DNA of 64,000 nucleotides, from assembly GCF_900105495.1 (NCBI RefSeq), contig NZ_FNTF01000002.1, positions 3,013,501 through 3,077,500 of the forward strand, read 5' to 3'. The notes below the pieces were generated by a model. The model made no database searches and was not told where the DNA came from. It worked only from the letters and a program-made list of their open reading frames with translations. The translations under genes and the position numbers were made by a program. Shown piece after piece: positions 41,093 to 50,130 of the stretch (positions are counted from its first letter, which is position 1; each line of letters opens with the position of its first letter). This DNA is from Pseudomonas frederiksbergensis. GTDB taxonomy: Bacteria; Pseudomonadota; Gammaproteobacteria; Pseudomonadales; Pseudomonadaceae.

Positions 41093-41839
41093 TCAGGCGC
41101 CGAAACCACCATCGATGGTCAGGCTGGCACCGGTGATGTAGCCGGCTTCGGGACCGACGAGGTAGGCGACGAAGCTGGCGATTTCTTCCGCTTTGCCGTA
41201 ACGACCCACCGCCATCAACGGGATCAGGCTTTCGGCGAAGTCACCAGTGGCCGGGTTCATGTCAGTGTCGACCGGGCCCGGTTGCACGTTGTTGATGGTG
41301 ATGCCGCGTGGGCCGAGGTCGCGCGCCAGGCCTTTGGTCAGGCCGACCAGCGCCGACTTGCTCATGGCGTACGGGCCTCCACCGGCGAAGGGCATGCGGT
41401 CGGCGTTGGTGCTGCCGATGTTGATGATGCGACCGCCTTCGGTCATGTGTTTGGCGGCGGCTTGGGTGGCGATGAATACGCTGCGCACATTGATCGCGAG
41501 GGTCTGGTCGAAGTCTTCGAGTTTGAAGTCTTCCAAGGGGGCAACGGCCAGTACGCCAGCGTTATTGACCAGAATGTCCAGGCGGCCAAAGGCGTTTACG
41601 GTGGCGGTCACGGCGTCGCGAATGGCCTCGGCGTCGGCGCTGTCAGCCTTGATGGCGAGGGCTTTGCCGCCGTTACCGGTGATGCTGTTTTGCAATTCTT
41701 CGGCCTTGGCCGTGGAGCTGACGTAGGTGAAGGCCACTGTCGCGCCTTCAGCGGCCAGGCGTTTGACAATGGCGGCACCGATACCGCGGGATCCGCCTTG
41801 AATCAAAGCCACTTTGCCGCTGAGGTTCTGAGTAGTCAT
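41093..41839 (-). CDS. Short-chain dehydrogenase/reductase
   Basis: A 248-residue classical SDR. The cofactor motif is GGSRGIG (residues 15-21), then NNAG (LVNNAGVLAV), the catalytic Ser in NIGSTN and the Tyr-x3-Lys pair in YAMSKSAL. Closest in style to 3-oxoacyl reductases and broad-range SDRs; substrate unknown. Start at 41839 after GGAG. It is divergent from a LysR regulator that most likely controls it. Confidence 0.87.
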   Translation of the reverse strand: MTTQNLSGKVALIQGGSRGIGAAIVKRLAAEGATVAFTYVSSTAKAEELQNSITGNGGKALAIKADSADAEAIRDAVTATVNAFGRLDILVNNAGVLAVAPLEDFKLEDFDQTLAINVRSVFIATQAAAKHMTEGGRIINIGSTNADRMPFAGGGPYAMSKSALVGLTKGLARDLGPRGITINNVQPGPVDTDMNPATGDFAESLIPLMAVGRYGKAEEIASFVAYLVGPEAGYITGASLTIDGGFGA

Positions 41840-41908
41840 ATCGATCTCCAAAGTCCCGAGGCGAGATGTCTCGGTTGATGGAGCCTAGTATCGATTCAGT
41901 GTTACCAG

Positions 41909-41943
41909 CTGTGTAGACGGTAATTGCGATAGTCTGTGTAAAC
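41909..41943. promoter_or_regulatory. Direct repeat in the SDR/LysR intergenic region
   Basis: CTGTGTAGAC at 41909 and CTGTGTAAAC at 41934 form a direct repeat with a 25-base step, between the divergent SDR and LysR genes. Possible LysR-type binding sites. Confidence 0.4.
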
Positions 41944-41964
41944 CAAAAGTTTATAGTGGCGCTT

Positions 41965-42888
41965 ATGGAAACCTTCAGCAGTATCGAATGCTTCGTGCGC
42001 AGTGCCGAGGTCGGCAGCTTCGCCGAGGCCGCACGTCGCCTGAGCCTGACCCCGGCGGCGGTGGGCAAGAGCGTCGCCAAGCTTGAAGCGCGGCTGGGTG
42101 TGCGGCTGTTTCAGCGCAGCACTCGCAGCCTGACGCTCACTGAAGCGGGTCATCGGTTTCTCGGCGAAGTGAGTTCCAGTCTTCACACGATCCAGAATGC
42201 CGTGGCCAATCTGGCCAGCGCCGAGGGGCTACCCGCGGGGACGTTGAAGGTCAGCATGGGCACGGTGTTTGGGCGTTTGTACATCGTGCCGTTGCTCGGG
42301 GAGTTTCTGCGGCGCTTTCCGGCGATCAACCCGGACTGGCATTTCGATAACCGTCAGGTCGATCTGATCGCTCAGGGTTTCGATGCGGCGATTGGTGGGG
42401 GATTCGAGCTGCCGCAGGGGGTAGTGGCGCGCAAGCTGACACCGGCCCATCGGGTGTTGGTGGCGTCAGCCGACTATCTTGCAGGGCGTGAGGTGATTGC
42501 CGAGCCCGATGATCTCAAACATCACGATGGCATCCTGATTCGATCGCCACAGACGGGTCGTGTGCGTTCCTGGCAATTGACCAGTCGCACCCAGCAACAC
42601 AGCCCGCTGACGCTCAAGGCGCGGATGACCATGAGCGATTCGGAGGCGGCCTGCGCTACCGCCGCCCAAGGGTTGGGCATTGCGCTGGTGAGCATGCCGT
42701 TTGCCGTGGGCTATCTGGAGGCCGGGACGTTGCAGCGGGTGCTGCCGGAATGGTTTGTCGACGATGGCAACATTTCGATCTATTACGCGGAGCACAAATT
42801 GTTGCCGGGCAAGACTCGGGCGTTTGTGGATTTCATCATTGAGCAGTTTGCGGAGCAGGGGTTGGGGCAGCGGTTTAGTGCGGTTTGA
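41965..42888 (+). CDS. LysR-family transcriptional regulator
   Basis: A 307-residue LysR regulator. The N-terminal winged helix (SFAEAARRLSLTPAAVGKSV, then LGVRLFQRSTRSLTLTEAG) is followed by the periplasmic-protein-like effector domain. ATG at 41965 chosen over an upstream GTG at 41956. The neighbouring SDR gene is the probable target. Confidence 0.9.
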   Translation: METFSSIECFVRSAEVGSFAEAARRLSLTPAAVGKSVAKLEARLGVRLFQRSTRSLTLTEAGHRFLGEVSSSLHTIQNAVANLASAEGLPAGTLKVSMGTVFGRLYIVPLLGEFLRRFPAINPDWHFDNRQVDLIAQGFDAAIGGGFELPQGVVARKLTPAHRVLVASADYLAGREVIAEPDDLKHHDGILIRSPQTGRVRSWQLTSRTQQHSPLTLKARMTMSDSEAACATAAQGLGIALVSMPFAVGYLEAGTLQRVLPEWFVDDGNISIYYAEHKLLPGKTRAFVDFIIEQFAEQGLGQRFSAV

Positions 42889-42916
42889 GCCAGCTTCAAA
42901 ACCGAGGCGCGGCCAT

Positions 42917-43003
42917 CGCGGGCAAGCCACGCTCCCACAAGATCTGCGTCGTTTACATTATTGAGATACGACACAGAACCTGTGGGAGCGTGGCTTGCCC
43001 GCG
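42917..43003. repeat. Inverted REP pair
   Basis: Two perfect 23-base arms facing each other (42917-42939 and 42981-43003), each with GTGGGAGCGTGGCTTGCC in one orientation; 41-base spacer. Typical intergenic Pseudomonas REP doublet, here between two converging genes. Confidence 0.85.
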
Positions 43004-43020
43004 AAGAACGATAACGCGGT

Positions 43021-43749
43021 CTACTGCCCGAAACGCCCGGGCCAGCCAATAATTTTCTTCGGCCGCGGCGTCGCATAGGTCCGCACTTTCGACGTCGACA
43101 ATCCCAACCGCACCAGCGACTCGGCAATCGTCACCGCCGCCGTCACACCATCCACCACCGGTACGCCAGTGCGTCGGCGAATCTGTTCATCCAGCCCGGC
43201 CATGCCGCCGCAGCCCAGGCAAATCACCTCGGCCTTATCTTCAAGCACGGCCAGTTCCGCCTGACGAATAATGGCTTCCAGCGCACGCTCGGGATCGGAT
43301 TCCAGTTCCAGCACCGCCAAACCGCTGGCCCGCACCGACGCGCAACGGTCCCAGAGTCCGGACAGTTTGAGGCGGTCCTCGATCAGCGGCACGGTGCGGT
43401 CCAGCGTAGTGACCACCGAGTAGGCATGGCCGAGGAACATGGCGGTGCTGGCCGCCGCATCGGTGATGTCCACCACCGGCACGTTGAGCAACTCCTGCAA
43501 GCCCTCGCGGCCGTGCTCGCCGTAACCGGCCTGGATTACGGCGTCGAAGGGTTGGTCGTAGGACATTACCCGGTCCATCACCGCGATGGCGGCCAGATAA
43601 CTTTCGAAATTGCCTTCGATGGAGTCAGCACCGAAGTAGGGCGTCAGGCCGATGATTTCCGTGCCCGGCGCGGCCACGGACTGAGCCGAACGCGCGATGG
43701 CCTGGGTGATGGATTCGGTGGTGTTGACGTTGACCACGAGAATTCGCAT
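43021..43749 (-). CDS. Asp/Glu/hydantoin racemase-family protein lacking one catalytic Cys
   Basis: A 242-residue protein of the HyuE/allantoin racemase family (MRILVVNVNTTESITQAIAR). The second catalytic Cys is present (Cys180 in ICLGCGGMAG), but where hydantoin racemases have the first Cys (ACFGDPG) this protein has AGYGEHG, that is Gly75. This Gly/Cys pattern is the one of arylmalonate decarboxylase, so the reaction may not be a two-base racemisation. It follows a (frameshifted) NCS1 permease gene in the same direction, pointing to a purine, hydantoin or related ring substrate. Confidence 0.78.
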   Translation of the reverse strand: MRILVVNVNTTESITQAIARSAQSVAAPGTEIIGLTPYFGADSIEGNFESYLAAIAVMDRVMSYDQPFDAVIQAGYGEHGREGLQELLNVPVVDITDAAASTAMFLGHAYSVVTTLDRTVPLIEDRLKLSGLWDRCASVRASGLAVLELESDPERALEAIIRQAELAVLEDKAEVICLGCGGMAGLDEQIRRRTGVPVVDGVTAAVTIAESLVRLGLSTSKVRTYATPRPKKIIGWPGRFGQ

Positions 43750-43805
43750 GGGAAGTCCTTATAGCGGGTGGTTCTGCGGCCCGACGGTGCCGGGCCGCCA
43801 AGGGA

Positions 43806-45340
43806 TTAATGGCTGACGTTATCGACGGCGATGGCTTCGCCGCTGACGTCGGCGTAATGGGGCTGCCGTTTGGCGATGATCAGGTAGAGCATCCCGGCAA
43901 TCCCGGCACCGATCAGCCAGGAGAAAGGCGATACGCTGTCGAAGCCGGGTACCAGCGCCAGGACAATGGCGATCAGCGCGGCAGGAATGAACGCCGCGAC
44001 GGCGCGTAAATTGACTCCACGGCTGTAGTAATAAGGACCGTTGGGGTCTTCGCTGTACAACTGCGGCACATTGACCTGACCTTTTCGTACGAGCCAGTAG
44101 TCAACCATGATCACCCCGTACAACGGGCCGAGCAGGGCGCCAAGGCCGGACAGGAAATACACGATCACCAGCGGACTGTTGTAGAGATTCCACGGCAGGA
44201 TCAGCACCGCGATGGTCGCGCTGATCAGCCCGGCGCGGCGGAACGTCAGGTATTTGGGCGCCAGGTTGCTCAGTACGAAGGCCGGGGCGACGAAGTTGGC
44301 CATGATGTTCACCGCCACGGTGACGATCAGGAACGCCAGGCAACCGAGCACCAGAAAGAAGGTGTCGGGAATCGAAGCGATGATCTCGGTCGGGCTTTCG
44401 ATGATCCGGCCATTGATCTGGAATTGCGCGCCGCAGAGCAGGACGGTGATGCTGGCGAACACCAGAATATTCACCGGCAGGCCCCAGAAATTACCGACCT
44501 TGATGGTCTTGCGGCACGGCGAAGAACGGGCGAAGTCGCAGAAGTTGAGGATCAGCGTGCCGTAGATCGACAGCCACAACGCGCCGCCGGCAAAGATGTT
44601 GCGCCACATCTCGCCGCCGGTCAGTGGTTCGCGGATCGACCAGGCGATGGTCGCATTGGCCTGAAAGTACATCCACGCGGCGAGGGCGGCGACGGTCAGC
44701 AGAATCACAGGCCGGCGAATGCTTCGTAGCGCCGCACCATTTCCATGCCATAGGCAAGAATCACCAGTTGCACGAACCAGATCGCCACGAAACACACCCA
44801 GCCCAGGCTCGATAGGCCGAGGATCGAGTTGTGGTCGTAGTCGGCGAAGCCTGGATGAATGGCGGTCAGCAGTACTCGAAAGACCACCGAGGCCAGGTAC
44901 GTCTGAATCCCGAACCAGGCGATGGCGATAACGGCACGGATCAATGCAGGAATCTGTGCCCCGTGAATGCCGAAACTGATCCGGCTGATGACAGGAAACG
45001 GCACACCGGTCTTCTGTCCCATGTAGCCGGAGAGGTTCATGAAGCAATACACCAGCGCCGCGCCGATCCCCAGGGACAGCAGGATTTGCCAGCCGCCCAG
45101 TCCGAGGGCGTACAGCCCGATGGCGAATGAGTAATTGGCGATGTTGTGAACGTCGTTGGTCCACAGGGCGAAGATGCTGTAGCGGCCCCAGCGTCGACCT
45201 TCGGCCTTGGTCGGCGCCAGGTCCTGGTTGTGCAGGCGAGGGCTGAGTACGACGGGTTCGTCAAACGTTTGGTCGTGAGAGGTTGAAGGTGGGGAGGAGG
45301 GCAGATCCAGCGCGATGTTGTTGGAAAGACTAGTACGCAT
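43806..45340 (-). pseudogene. NCS1-family permease, frameshifted
   Basis: An NCS1 transporter (hydantoin, allantoin or nucleobase type) broken into two frames. The first 211 residues (MRTSLSNNIALDLP..., then RWGRYSIFALWTNDVHNIAN and SFGIHGAQIPALIRAVIA) end at a TGA near 44705. The rest (PVILLTVAALAAWMYFQANA ... PLYGVIMVDYWLVRKGQVNV) continues in the next frame to 43806. One missing base in the run GGCC at about 44708-44711 explains it; adding one C restores the expected AGPVILL. Either a true loss-of-function mutation or a sequencing error. About 12 membrane segments are expected in the intact protein. Confidence 0.82.
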
Positions 45341-45505
45341 TCCGGCAGGCTCCGAGCTTGGCGTCGCGATGACTGTGCATGAGCGTTGGCTCGACAAATC
45401 TTCGTCGCGGGCAATCAGCATCATTGGTTACGGGGCATCTGCAGCCTGTACGGGATAGGGCGCTTCAGGCTTGCGGATCTAAAGTGTGTGTATGTTTTGA
45501 AATGA

Positions 45506-45524
45506 TTGTATACAAAACATGTAT
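45506..45524. promoter_or_regulatory. Palindromic operator upstream of the permease/racemase genes
   Basis: TTGTATACAA (45506-45515) is a perfect palindrome and overlaps a second inverted repeat ATACA-N5-TGTAT (45510-45524). Such TGTATACA-type words are common GntR-family operators. It lies about 170 bases before the permease start, in an AT-rich stretch that otherwise has no gene. Confidence 0.5.
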
Positions 45525-45798
45525 GCACTTAAGCCAGATCCATGCCAGTCAGCGATCTATGAATTTCATCGCTAATTTCGTTTTGTTATCAGTAGGCGAT
45601 AAGTGACTGAAATAAAGGCAATATAAATTGACTGTTTGAACAGGTATTTATTTTTCAGCGGGATTTTCAGGAAATGTCGACTGAGGAAGTCAGGGCAGGG
45701 GCGTGTAACTTTTTGGGGCGCTGAAATTAAAAGTGCACACACAAATGGCACCTATGGTGACATTCCTGTGTACACATTTACAGGGGCTGCACAGCCCC

Positions 45799-45888
45799 TG
45801 TGGGAGTGAGCCTGCTCGCGATAGCGGTGTAGCAGTCACCATCAATGTTGGATGTCAGCCCGCCATCGCGAGCAGGCTCACTCCCACA
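45799..45888. repeat. Inverted REP pair
   Basis: Perfect 23-base arms at 45799-45821 and 45866-45888 with the core GTGGGAGTGAGCCTGCTCGC, facing each other. Lies between the permease promoter region and the 3' end of cysH. Confidence 0.85.
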
Positions 45889-45911
45889 TTGGATCTCACA
45901 AGGCTGGGGGG

Positions 45912-46652
45912 TTATTCCTTGGATTTGCTGATGATATTGCCCGCATGCAGCCCGCATTCTTTCTGCGTCGCTTCTTCCCACCACCAACGACCTTCGCGCT
46001 CGTGCTGGTTCGGCAATACCGGGCGGGTGCAGGGCTCGCAGCCGATGCTGATGAACCCTCGTTCATGCAGGCTGTTGTACGGCAGCTCGAGCATGCGGAT
46101 GTAGCCCCAGATCTCTTCGCTGGTCATTTGTGCCAGCGGGTTGAATTTGTAGAGGGTGCGTTCCGGGGTGGAGAACGCGGTGTCGATTTCCAGCACTGCG
46201 ACGGCGCTGCGAGTGCCAGGGCTTTGATCCCGACGCTGCCCGGTGGCCCAGGCCGCCACTCCCGAGAGCTTACGACGTAGCGGCTCGATCTTGCGGATGC
46301 CGCAGCATTCGCCATGGCCGTCCTTGTAGAAACTGAACAGGCCTTTTTCCTTCACGAAGGGTTCGAGCTTGGTGTAGTCCGGCGACACCAGTTCGATGTC
46401 GATCTTGTAGTGCTCGCGCACCTGATCGATGAAGCGATAGGTCTCGGGGTGCAGGCGGCCAGTGTCGAGGCTGAACACTTTGACGTTCTTGTTCAGCTTC
46501 CAGGCCATGTCTACCAGCACCACGTCTTCGGCGCCGCTGAAAGATATCCACAGGTCATCGCCAAACTCGGCGAACGCAAGTTTCAGGATGTCCTGGGCGG
46601 ATTTGTTGGCATAGGTCGTGGCGAGTTCCACGACGTCGAACGTTGGGCTCAT
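45912..46652 (-). CDS. cysH: Adenylyl-sulfate (APS) reductase
   Basis: A 246-residue assimilatory reductase that turns adenylyl sulfate into sulfite, giving reduced sulfur for cysteine. Seen: the PP-loop-like [14 protein letters not shown], the [4Fe-4S] Cys pairs ECCGIRK and CEPCTRP that distinguish APS from PAPS reductases, and the catalytic Cys in KECGLHAG. The chain follows Pseudomonas CysH closely. The ATG at 46652 follows AGGA. Divergent from thrH. Confidence 0.95.
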   Translation of the reverse strand: MSPTFDVVELATTYANKSAQDILKLAFAEFGDDLWISFSGAEDVVLVDMAWKLNKNVKVFSLDTGRLHPETYRFIDQVREHYKIDIELVSPDYTKLEPFVKEKGLFSFYKDGHGECCGIRKIEPLRRKLSGVAAWATGQRRDQSPGTRSAVAVLEIDTAFSTPERTLYKFNPLAQMTSEEIWGYIRMLELPYNSLHERGFISIGCEPCTRPVLPNQHEREGRWWWEEATQKECGLHAGNIISKSKE

Positions 46653-46825
46653 CAGGGCGGCTTCCTACAGGTCGGTGGCGCTGGGCGCTCTATATGGGGC
46701 TGATGGTAACAAAATCCTGCGGCCGCTGGCGCGCCCTCTGCGTTGCGCAGGCTTGCCTGAATCGCTAGAGTTCGGCAGTCCTTTTGCTCGCTCGACTCAA
46801 TAATCAATACAAATGGGAGTGTCTT

Positions 46826-47443
46826 GTGGAAATTGCCTGTCTGGATCTTGAAGGTGTATTGGTCCCGGAAATCTGGATCGCCTTCGCCGAAAAAACCGGG
46901 ATCGAGTCCCTCAGGGCCACCACCCGGGACATCCCCGACTACGACGTGCTGATGAAGCAGCGTCTGCGGATTCTCGACGAGCACGGCTTGAAACTCTCCG
47001 ACATTCAGGAAGTAATCGCCACGCTCCAGCCGCTGGACGGCGCCATCGAGTTCGTCAACTGGCTGCGTGAGCGCTTTCAGGTGGTGATTCTGTCGGACAC
47101 GTTCTACGAGTTCTCCCAGCCGCTGATGCGTCAACTGGGCTTCCCGACCTTGCTCTGCCATCGTCTGATTACGGACGATTCCGGTCGGGTGACGAGCTAT
47201 CAATTGCGTCAGAAAGATCCCAAGCGCCAGTCGGTTTTGGCCTTCAAGAGCCTTTACTACCGGGTGATCGCGGCGGGGGATTCCTACAACGACACCACGA
47301 TGCTGGGCGAGGCGGATGCGGGAATTCTGTTCCATGCGCCGGACAATGTGATTCGCGAGTTTCCGCAGTTCCCGGCGGTGCACAGTTTTGAGGAGCTGAA
47401 GCAGGAATTCATCAAGGCTTCGAACCGGGCTTTGAGTTTGTAA
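46826..47443 (+). CDS. thrH: Phosphoserine phosphatase/homoserine phosphotransferase ThrH
   Basis: A 205-residue HAD enzyme that dephosphorylates phosphoserine and can pass the phosphate to homoserine, as shown for Pseudomonas ThrH. Motif I is DLEGVLVPE, with Glu in the usual second Asp place, a known ThrH trait; motif II SDTFYEF; Lys in RQKDPKRQ; motif IV GDSYNDTTML. Length is exactly that of the family when starting at the GTG at 46826, which follows GGGAG. Confidence 0.94.
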   Translation: MEIACLDLEGVLVPEIWIAFAEKTGIESLRATTRDIPDYDVLMKQRLRILDEHGLKLSDIQEVIATLQPLDGAIEFVNWLRERFQVVILSDTFYEFSQPLMRQLGFPTLLCHRLITDDSGRVTSYQLRQKDPKRQSVLAFKSLYYRVIAAGDSYNDTTMLGEADAGILFHAPDNVIREFPQFPAVHSFEELKQEFIKASNRALSL

Positions 47444-47451
47444 GCACAACC

Positions 47452-47583
47452 TGTGGCGAGGGAGCTTGCTCCCGCTCGGCTGCGCAGCAGTCGTAAAACC
47501 GGCGCATGCGTTCTATCTGAAGGTGCGCGGCGTCTGGTTTTGGGGGTGCTTCGCACCCAGCGGGAGCAAGCTCCCTCGCCACA
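47452..47583. repeat. Inverted repeat pair (GCGAGGGAGCTTGCTCCC type)
   Basis: Perfect 25-base arms at 47452-47476 and 47559-47583 facing each other, between the convergent thrH and pabB genes. A different REP family from the GTGGGAGC type; likely also acts as terminator. Confidence 0.83.
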
Positions 47584-47587
47584 AAAG

Positions 47588-48925
47588 CTAGAGGTTTTGC
47601 AGGGTATCGAGCAGGACTTTCACCTTGGTAATCGATTCCTGATATTCGGCCTGCCACTCCGAGTCCGCGACGATCCCGCCACCGCCCCAGCAACACACCT
47701 GCCCATCTTTCACCAACAAGCTGCGAATCGCGATCGAACTGTCCATCTCGCCGCGCACGTCCAGATAGAGCAATGACCCGCAGTACAACCCACGACGCGT
47801 GGGCTCCAGTTCGTCGATGATTTGCATCGCGCGAATTTTTGGTGCGCCGGTAATCGAGCCGCCCGGGAAGCTGCCAGCGATCAGGTCCAGGGCGTCCCGG
47901 TCATCCGCCAGCTCACCGGTCACGCTGCTCACCAGGTGATGCACGTTCGGGTAGCTTTCCAGGCTGAACAACTCCGGCACCCGCACCGACCCGATACGGC
48001 AAGTACGGCCGAGGTCATTGCGCAGCAGGTCGACGATCATCAGGTTTTCCGCGCGGTCCTTGGGGCTGGCCAGCAGTTCGGCGGCGTTCGCCGCATCTTC
48101 GGCAGCGGTCAGTCCGCGAGGGCGGGTACCTTTGATCGGCCGGGTTTCCACATGGCGTTCGCTGACTTTGACGAAGCGTTCTGGTGACAGACTCAACACT
48201 GCGCCGCCGTCGGGTAAACGCTGAAAACCGGAAAACGGCGTCGGGCACGCTGCCCGCAGCGCGCAATACGCGGCCCATGGATCGCCCTGGCACTGCGCGC
48301 GGAAACGCTGGGCGAAGTTGACCTGGTAACAATCGCCGGCCTGGATGTACTGCTGAATGCGTTCTAGCGCCTGGCGATATTCGTCAGCGCTCAGGTCGGC
48401 CTTCATCGGGGCTTTCAACTTGAAAGACTCGACTGCTTCAGCGGGAGGCTCACTGAATAGGGTGATCAGACGCTGACGTTCGCTGTCGACCAGCGACGGG
48501 TGGAAAACCAACTGACTTGTATTCAGTTGGTGATCGCTGATCAGTGCCCAGTCATACAGCCCGAAACGTGCGTCGGGTAGCTGCAGATCGTCCTGCGCCT
48601 GACTCGGCAGGTTTTCCAGATGCCGACCGAAGTCGTAGCTCAGGTAACCGATCAGGCCGCCAGCGAAGGGCAAATCGTAAGGAACAGCCGCTTCACCGAG
48701 TCGTGTCAGATTGTCGCGAAGGCGTTGCAGGAAATCGCTGCCACTTTCGTCAGGCAATACCGCTATTTGCTCCAGCGGCCAGGCACTGAGCAAGTCATAA
48801 CGTCCACGCTCGGCACTCGGCCGGCCACTGTCGAGCAGCACGGCACCGGGGGCGTGACGAATCGCCGCGAAGTACTCGGCGGGGTTGGCGCAATAGGGCA
48901 GCGGGTGTACGGAACAGGTCAACAT
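47588..48925 (-). CDS. pabB: Aminodeoxychorismate synthase component I
   Basis: A 445-residue chorismate-using enzyme that makes 4-amino-4-deoxychorismate for folate. Seen: an N-terminal region with YDLLSAWP and GGLIGYLSYDFGR, the catalytic Lys in PIKGTRPRG (the Lys that distinguishes PabB), FVKVSERHVETRP, NDLGRTCRIGSV, PGGSITGAPKIRAM, and the C-terminal GGGIVADS. Size is usual. It converges with thrH. Confidence 0.93.
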   Translation of the reverse strand: MLTCSVHPLPYCANPAEYFAAIRHAPGAVLLDSGRPSAERGRYDLLSAWPLEQIAVLPDESGSDFLQRLRDNLTRLGEAAVPYDLPFAGGLIGYLSYDFGRHLENLPSQAQDDLQLPDARFGLYDWALISDHQLNTSQLVFHPSLVDSERQRLITLFSEPPAEAVESFKLKAPMKADLSADEYRQALERIQQYIQAGDCYQVNFAQRFRAQCQGDPWAAYCALRAACPTPFSGFQRLPDGGAVLSLSPERFVKVSERHVETRPIKGTRPRGLTAAEDAANAAELLASPKDRAENLMIVDLLRNDLGRTCRIGSVRVPELFSLESYPNVHHLVSSVTGELADDRDALDLIAGSFPGGSITGAPKIRAMQIIDELEPTRRGLYCGSLLYLDVRGEMDSSIAIRSLLVKDGQVCCWGGGGIVADSEWQAEYQESITKVKVLLDTLQNL

Positions 48926-49029
48926 GGGCGGGGCAGATCAGCCATCGAGGCGGGGTGGCGATTGTAGTCTCCTCGGGGAATTGCTCCTAGAGGGGATGTC
49001 GGGGATTGCTAGATAGAAGGCTGTTTGAT

Positions 49030-49128
49030 CGTTCCCACGCTCTGCGTGGGAATGCATCCCGTGACGCTCCGCGTCACAGGCGGACGCAGAGCGTCCGTGG
49101 CGGCATTTCCACGCGGAGCGTGGGAACG
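49030..49128. repeat. Complex inverted repeat, third type
   Basis: Arms CGTTCCCACGCTCTGCGTGG (49030-49049) and its near-complement at 49109-49128 (19 of 20 positions) surround inner hairpins GTGACGC/GCGTCAC and GGACGC/GCGTCC. Typical palindromic pseudomonad intergenic element, upstream of pabB and downstream of the ATP-grasp gene. Confidence 0.75.
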
Positions 49129-49143
49129 ATCGATGTAAGGGTT

Positions 49144-50130
49144 TCAGCCCTCAACCGCCGGAATATGCCCAAACATTTCCTGAACGAACTCAACCCGTTC
49201 CTCCACCGTCTCAACAACCCCGCGAGCCTTCAACTCTTCCAGCCGCGCTTCAACCGCATGGGTGCGCAATGTCAGCCCGCAATCATTGGCAATCTGAATG
49301 TTCAACCCCGGCCGGGCGTTGAGTTCGAGAATCAGCGGCCCCTTTTCCTGGTCCAGCACCATGTCGACACCGATATAACCCAGCCCGCACAGCTCATAGC
49401 AGCCCGCGGCAAGTTTCATGAAACCGTCCCAGTAGGGCAGTTGCACGCCGTCCACTGCGTTGGTGGTGTCAGGGTGTTTGGTGATGATGTTGTTTAGCCA
49501 GGTGCCGCGCAGGGTCAGGCCGGTGGCGAGGTCTACACCGACGCCGATGGCGCCCTGGTGCAGGTTGGCCTTGCCGCCGGACTGGCGGGTGGGCAGCCGC
49601 AGCATGGCCATCACCGGGTAACCCATCAGCACGATAATCCGAATGTCCGGCACGCCTTCGTAGCTGATGCTCTTGAAGATCTGGTCCGGGGTCACGCGGT
49701 ACTCGATCAGCGCCCGATCCCGATGACCGCCCAGGGAGTAGAGGCCGGTCAGGATGCTGGAGATATGGTGCTCGATTTCCTCATGGCTGATGATCTTGCC
49801 GGACACCGTGCGATAGCGGCCCTCGAAACGGTCGGCAATCACAATGATGCCGTCACCGCCCGCGCCCTGGGCCGGTTTGATCACGAAGTCGTTGCGCCCG
49901 CCGATGATGGCGTCGAGGTTGTCGATTTCTTTCTCGGTGGAAATCACGCCATACAGCTCCGGCACATGAATGCCGGCGGCGATGGCGCGTTCCTTGGTGA
50001 TGATCTTGTCGTCGACAATCGGGTACAGACTGCGCTTGTTGTACTTGAGCACGTAGTCTGCGTTACGCCGATTGATCCCCATGATGCCCCGGGCTTCCAG
50101 GGCCTTCCAGGTCTTCCAGAAGCCGAACAT
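49144..50130 (-). CDS. ATP-grasp alpha-L-glutamate ligase-like protein
   Basis: A 328-residue ATP-grasp enzyme of the RimK-like kind. Seen: NDFVIKPAQGAGGDGIIVIA (nucleotide-binding loop with Lys) and the metal-binding end GPLILELNARPGLNIQIAND. It should join an amino acid, probably glutamate, to an unknown acceptor. It is the third gene of an operon with a 7TM protein and a retropepsin-like protein; its ATG overlaps the stop of the 7TM gene (TGATG). A three-gene set like this has been called rloABC in P. aeruginosa, as I recall; I did not verify this. Confidence 0.83.
   Translation of the reverse strand: MFGFWKTWKALEARGIMGINRRNADYVLKYNKRSLYPIVDDKIITKERAIAAGIHVPELYGVISTEKEIDNLDAIIGGRNDFVIKPAQGAGGDGIIVIADRFEGRYRTVSGKIISHEEIEHHISSILTGLYSLGGHRDRALIEYRVTPDQIFKSISYEGVPDIRIIVLMGYPVMAMLRLPTRQSGGKANLHQGAIGVGVDLATGLTLRGTWLNNIITKHPDTTNAVDGVQLPYWDGFMKLAAGCYELCGLGYIGVDMVLDQEKGPLILELNARPGLNIQIANDCGLTLRTHAVEARLEELKARGVVETVEERVEFVQEMFGHIPAVEG

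Noticed and set aside
44705..44712. Programmed frameshift in the permease gene
   Set aside because: No slippery heptamer or reason for regulation; a simple one-base loss explains it.
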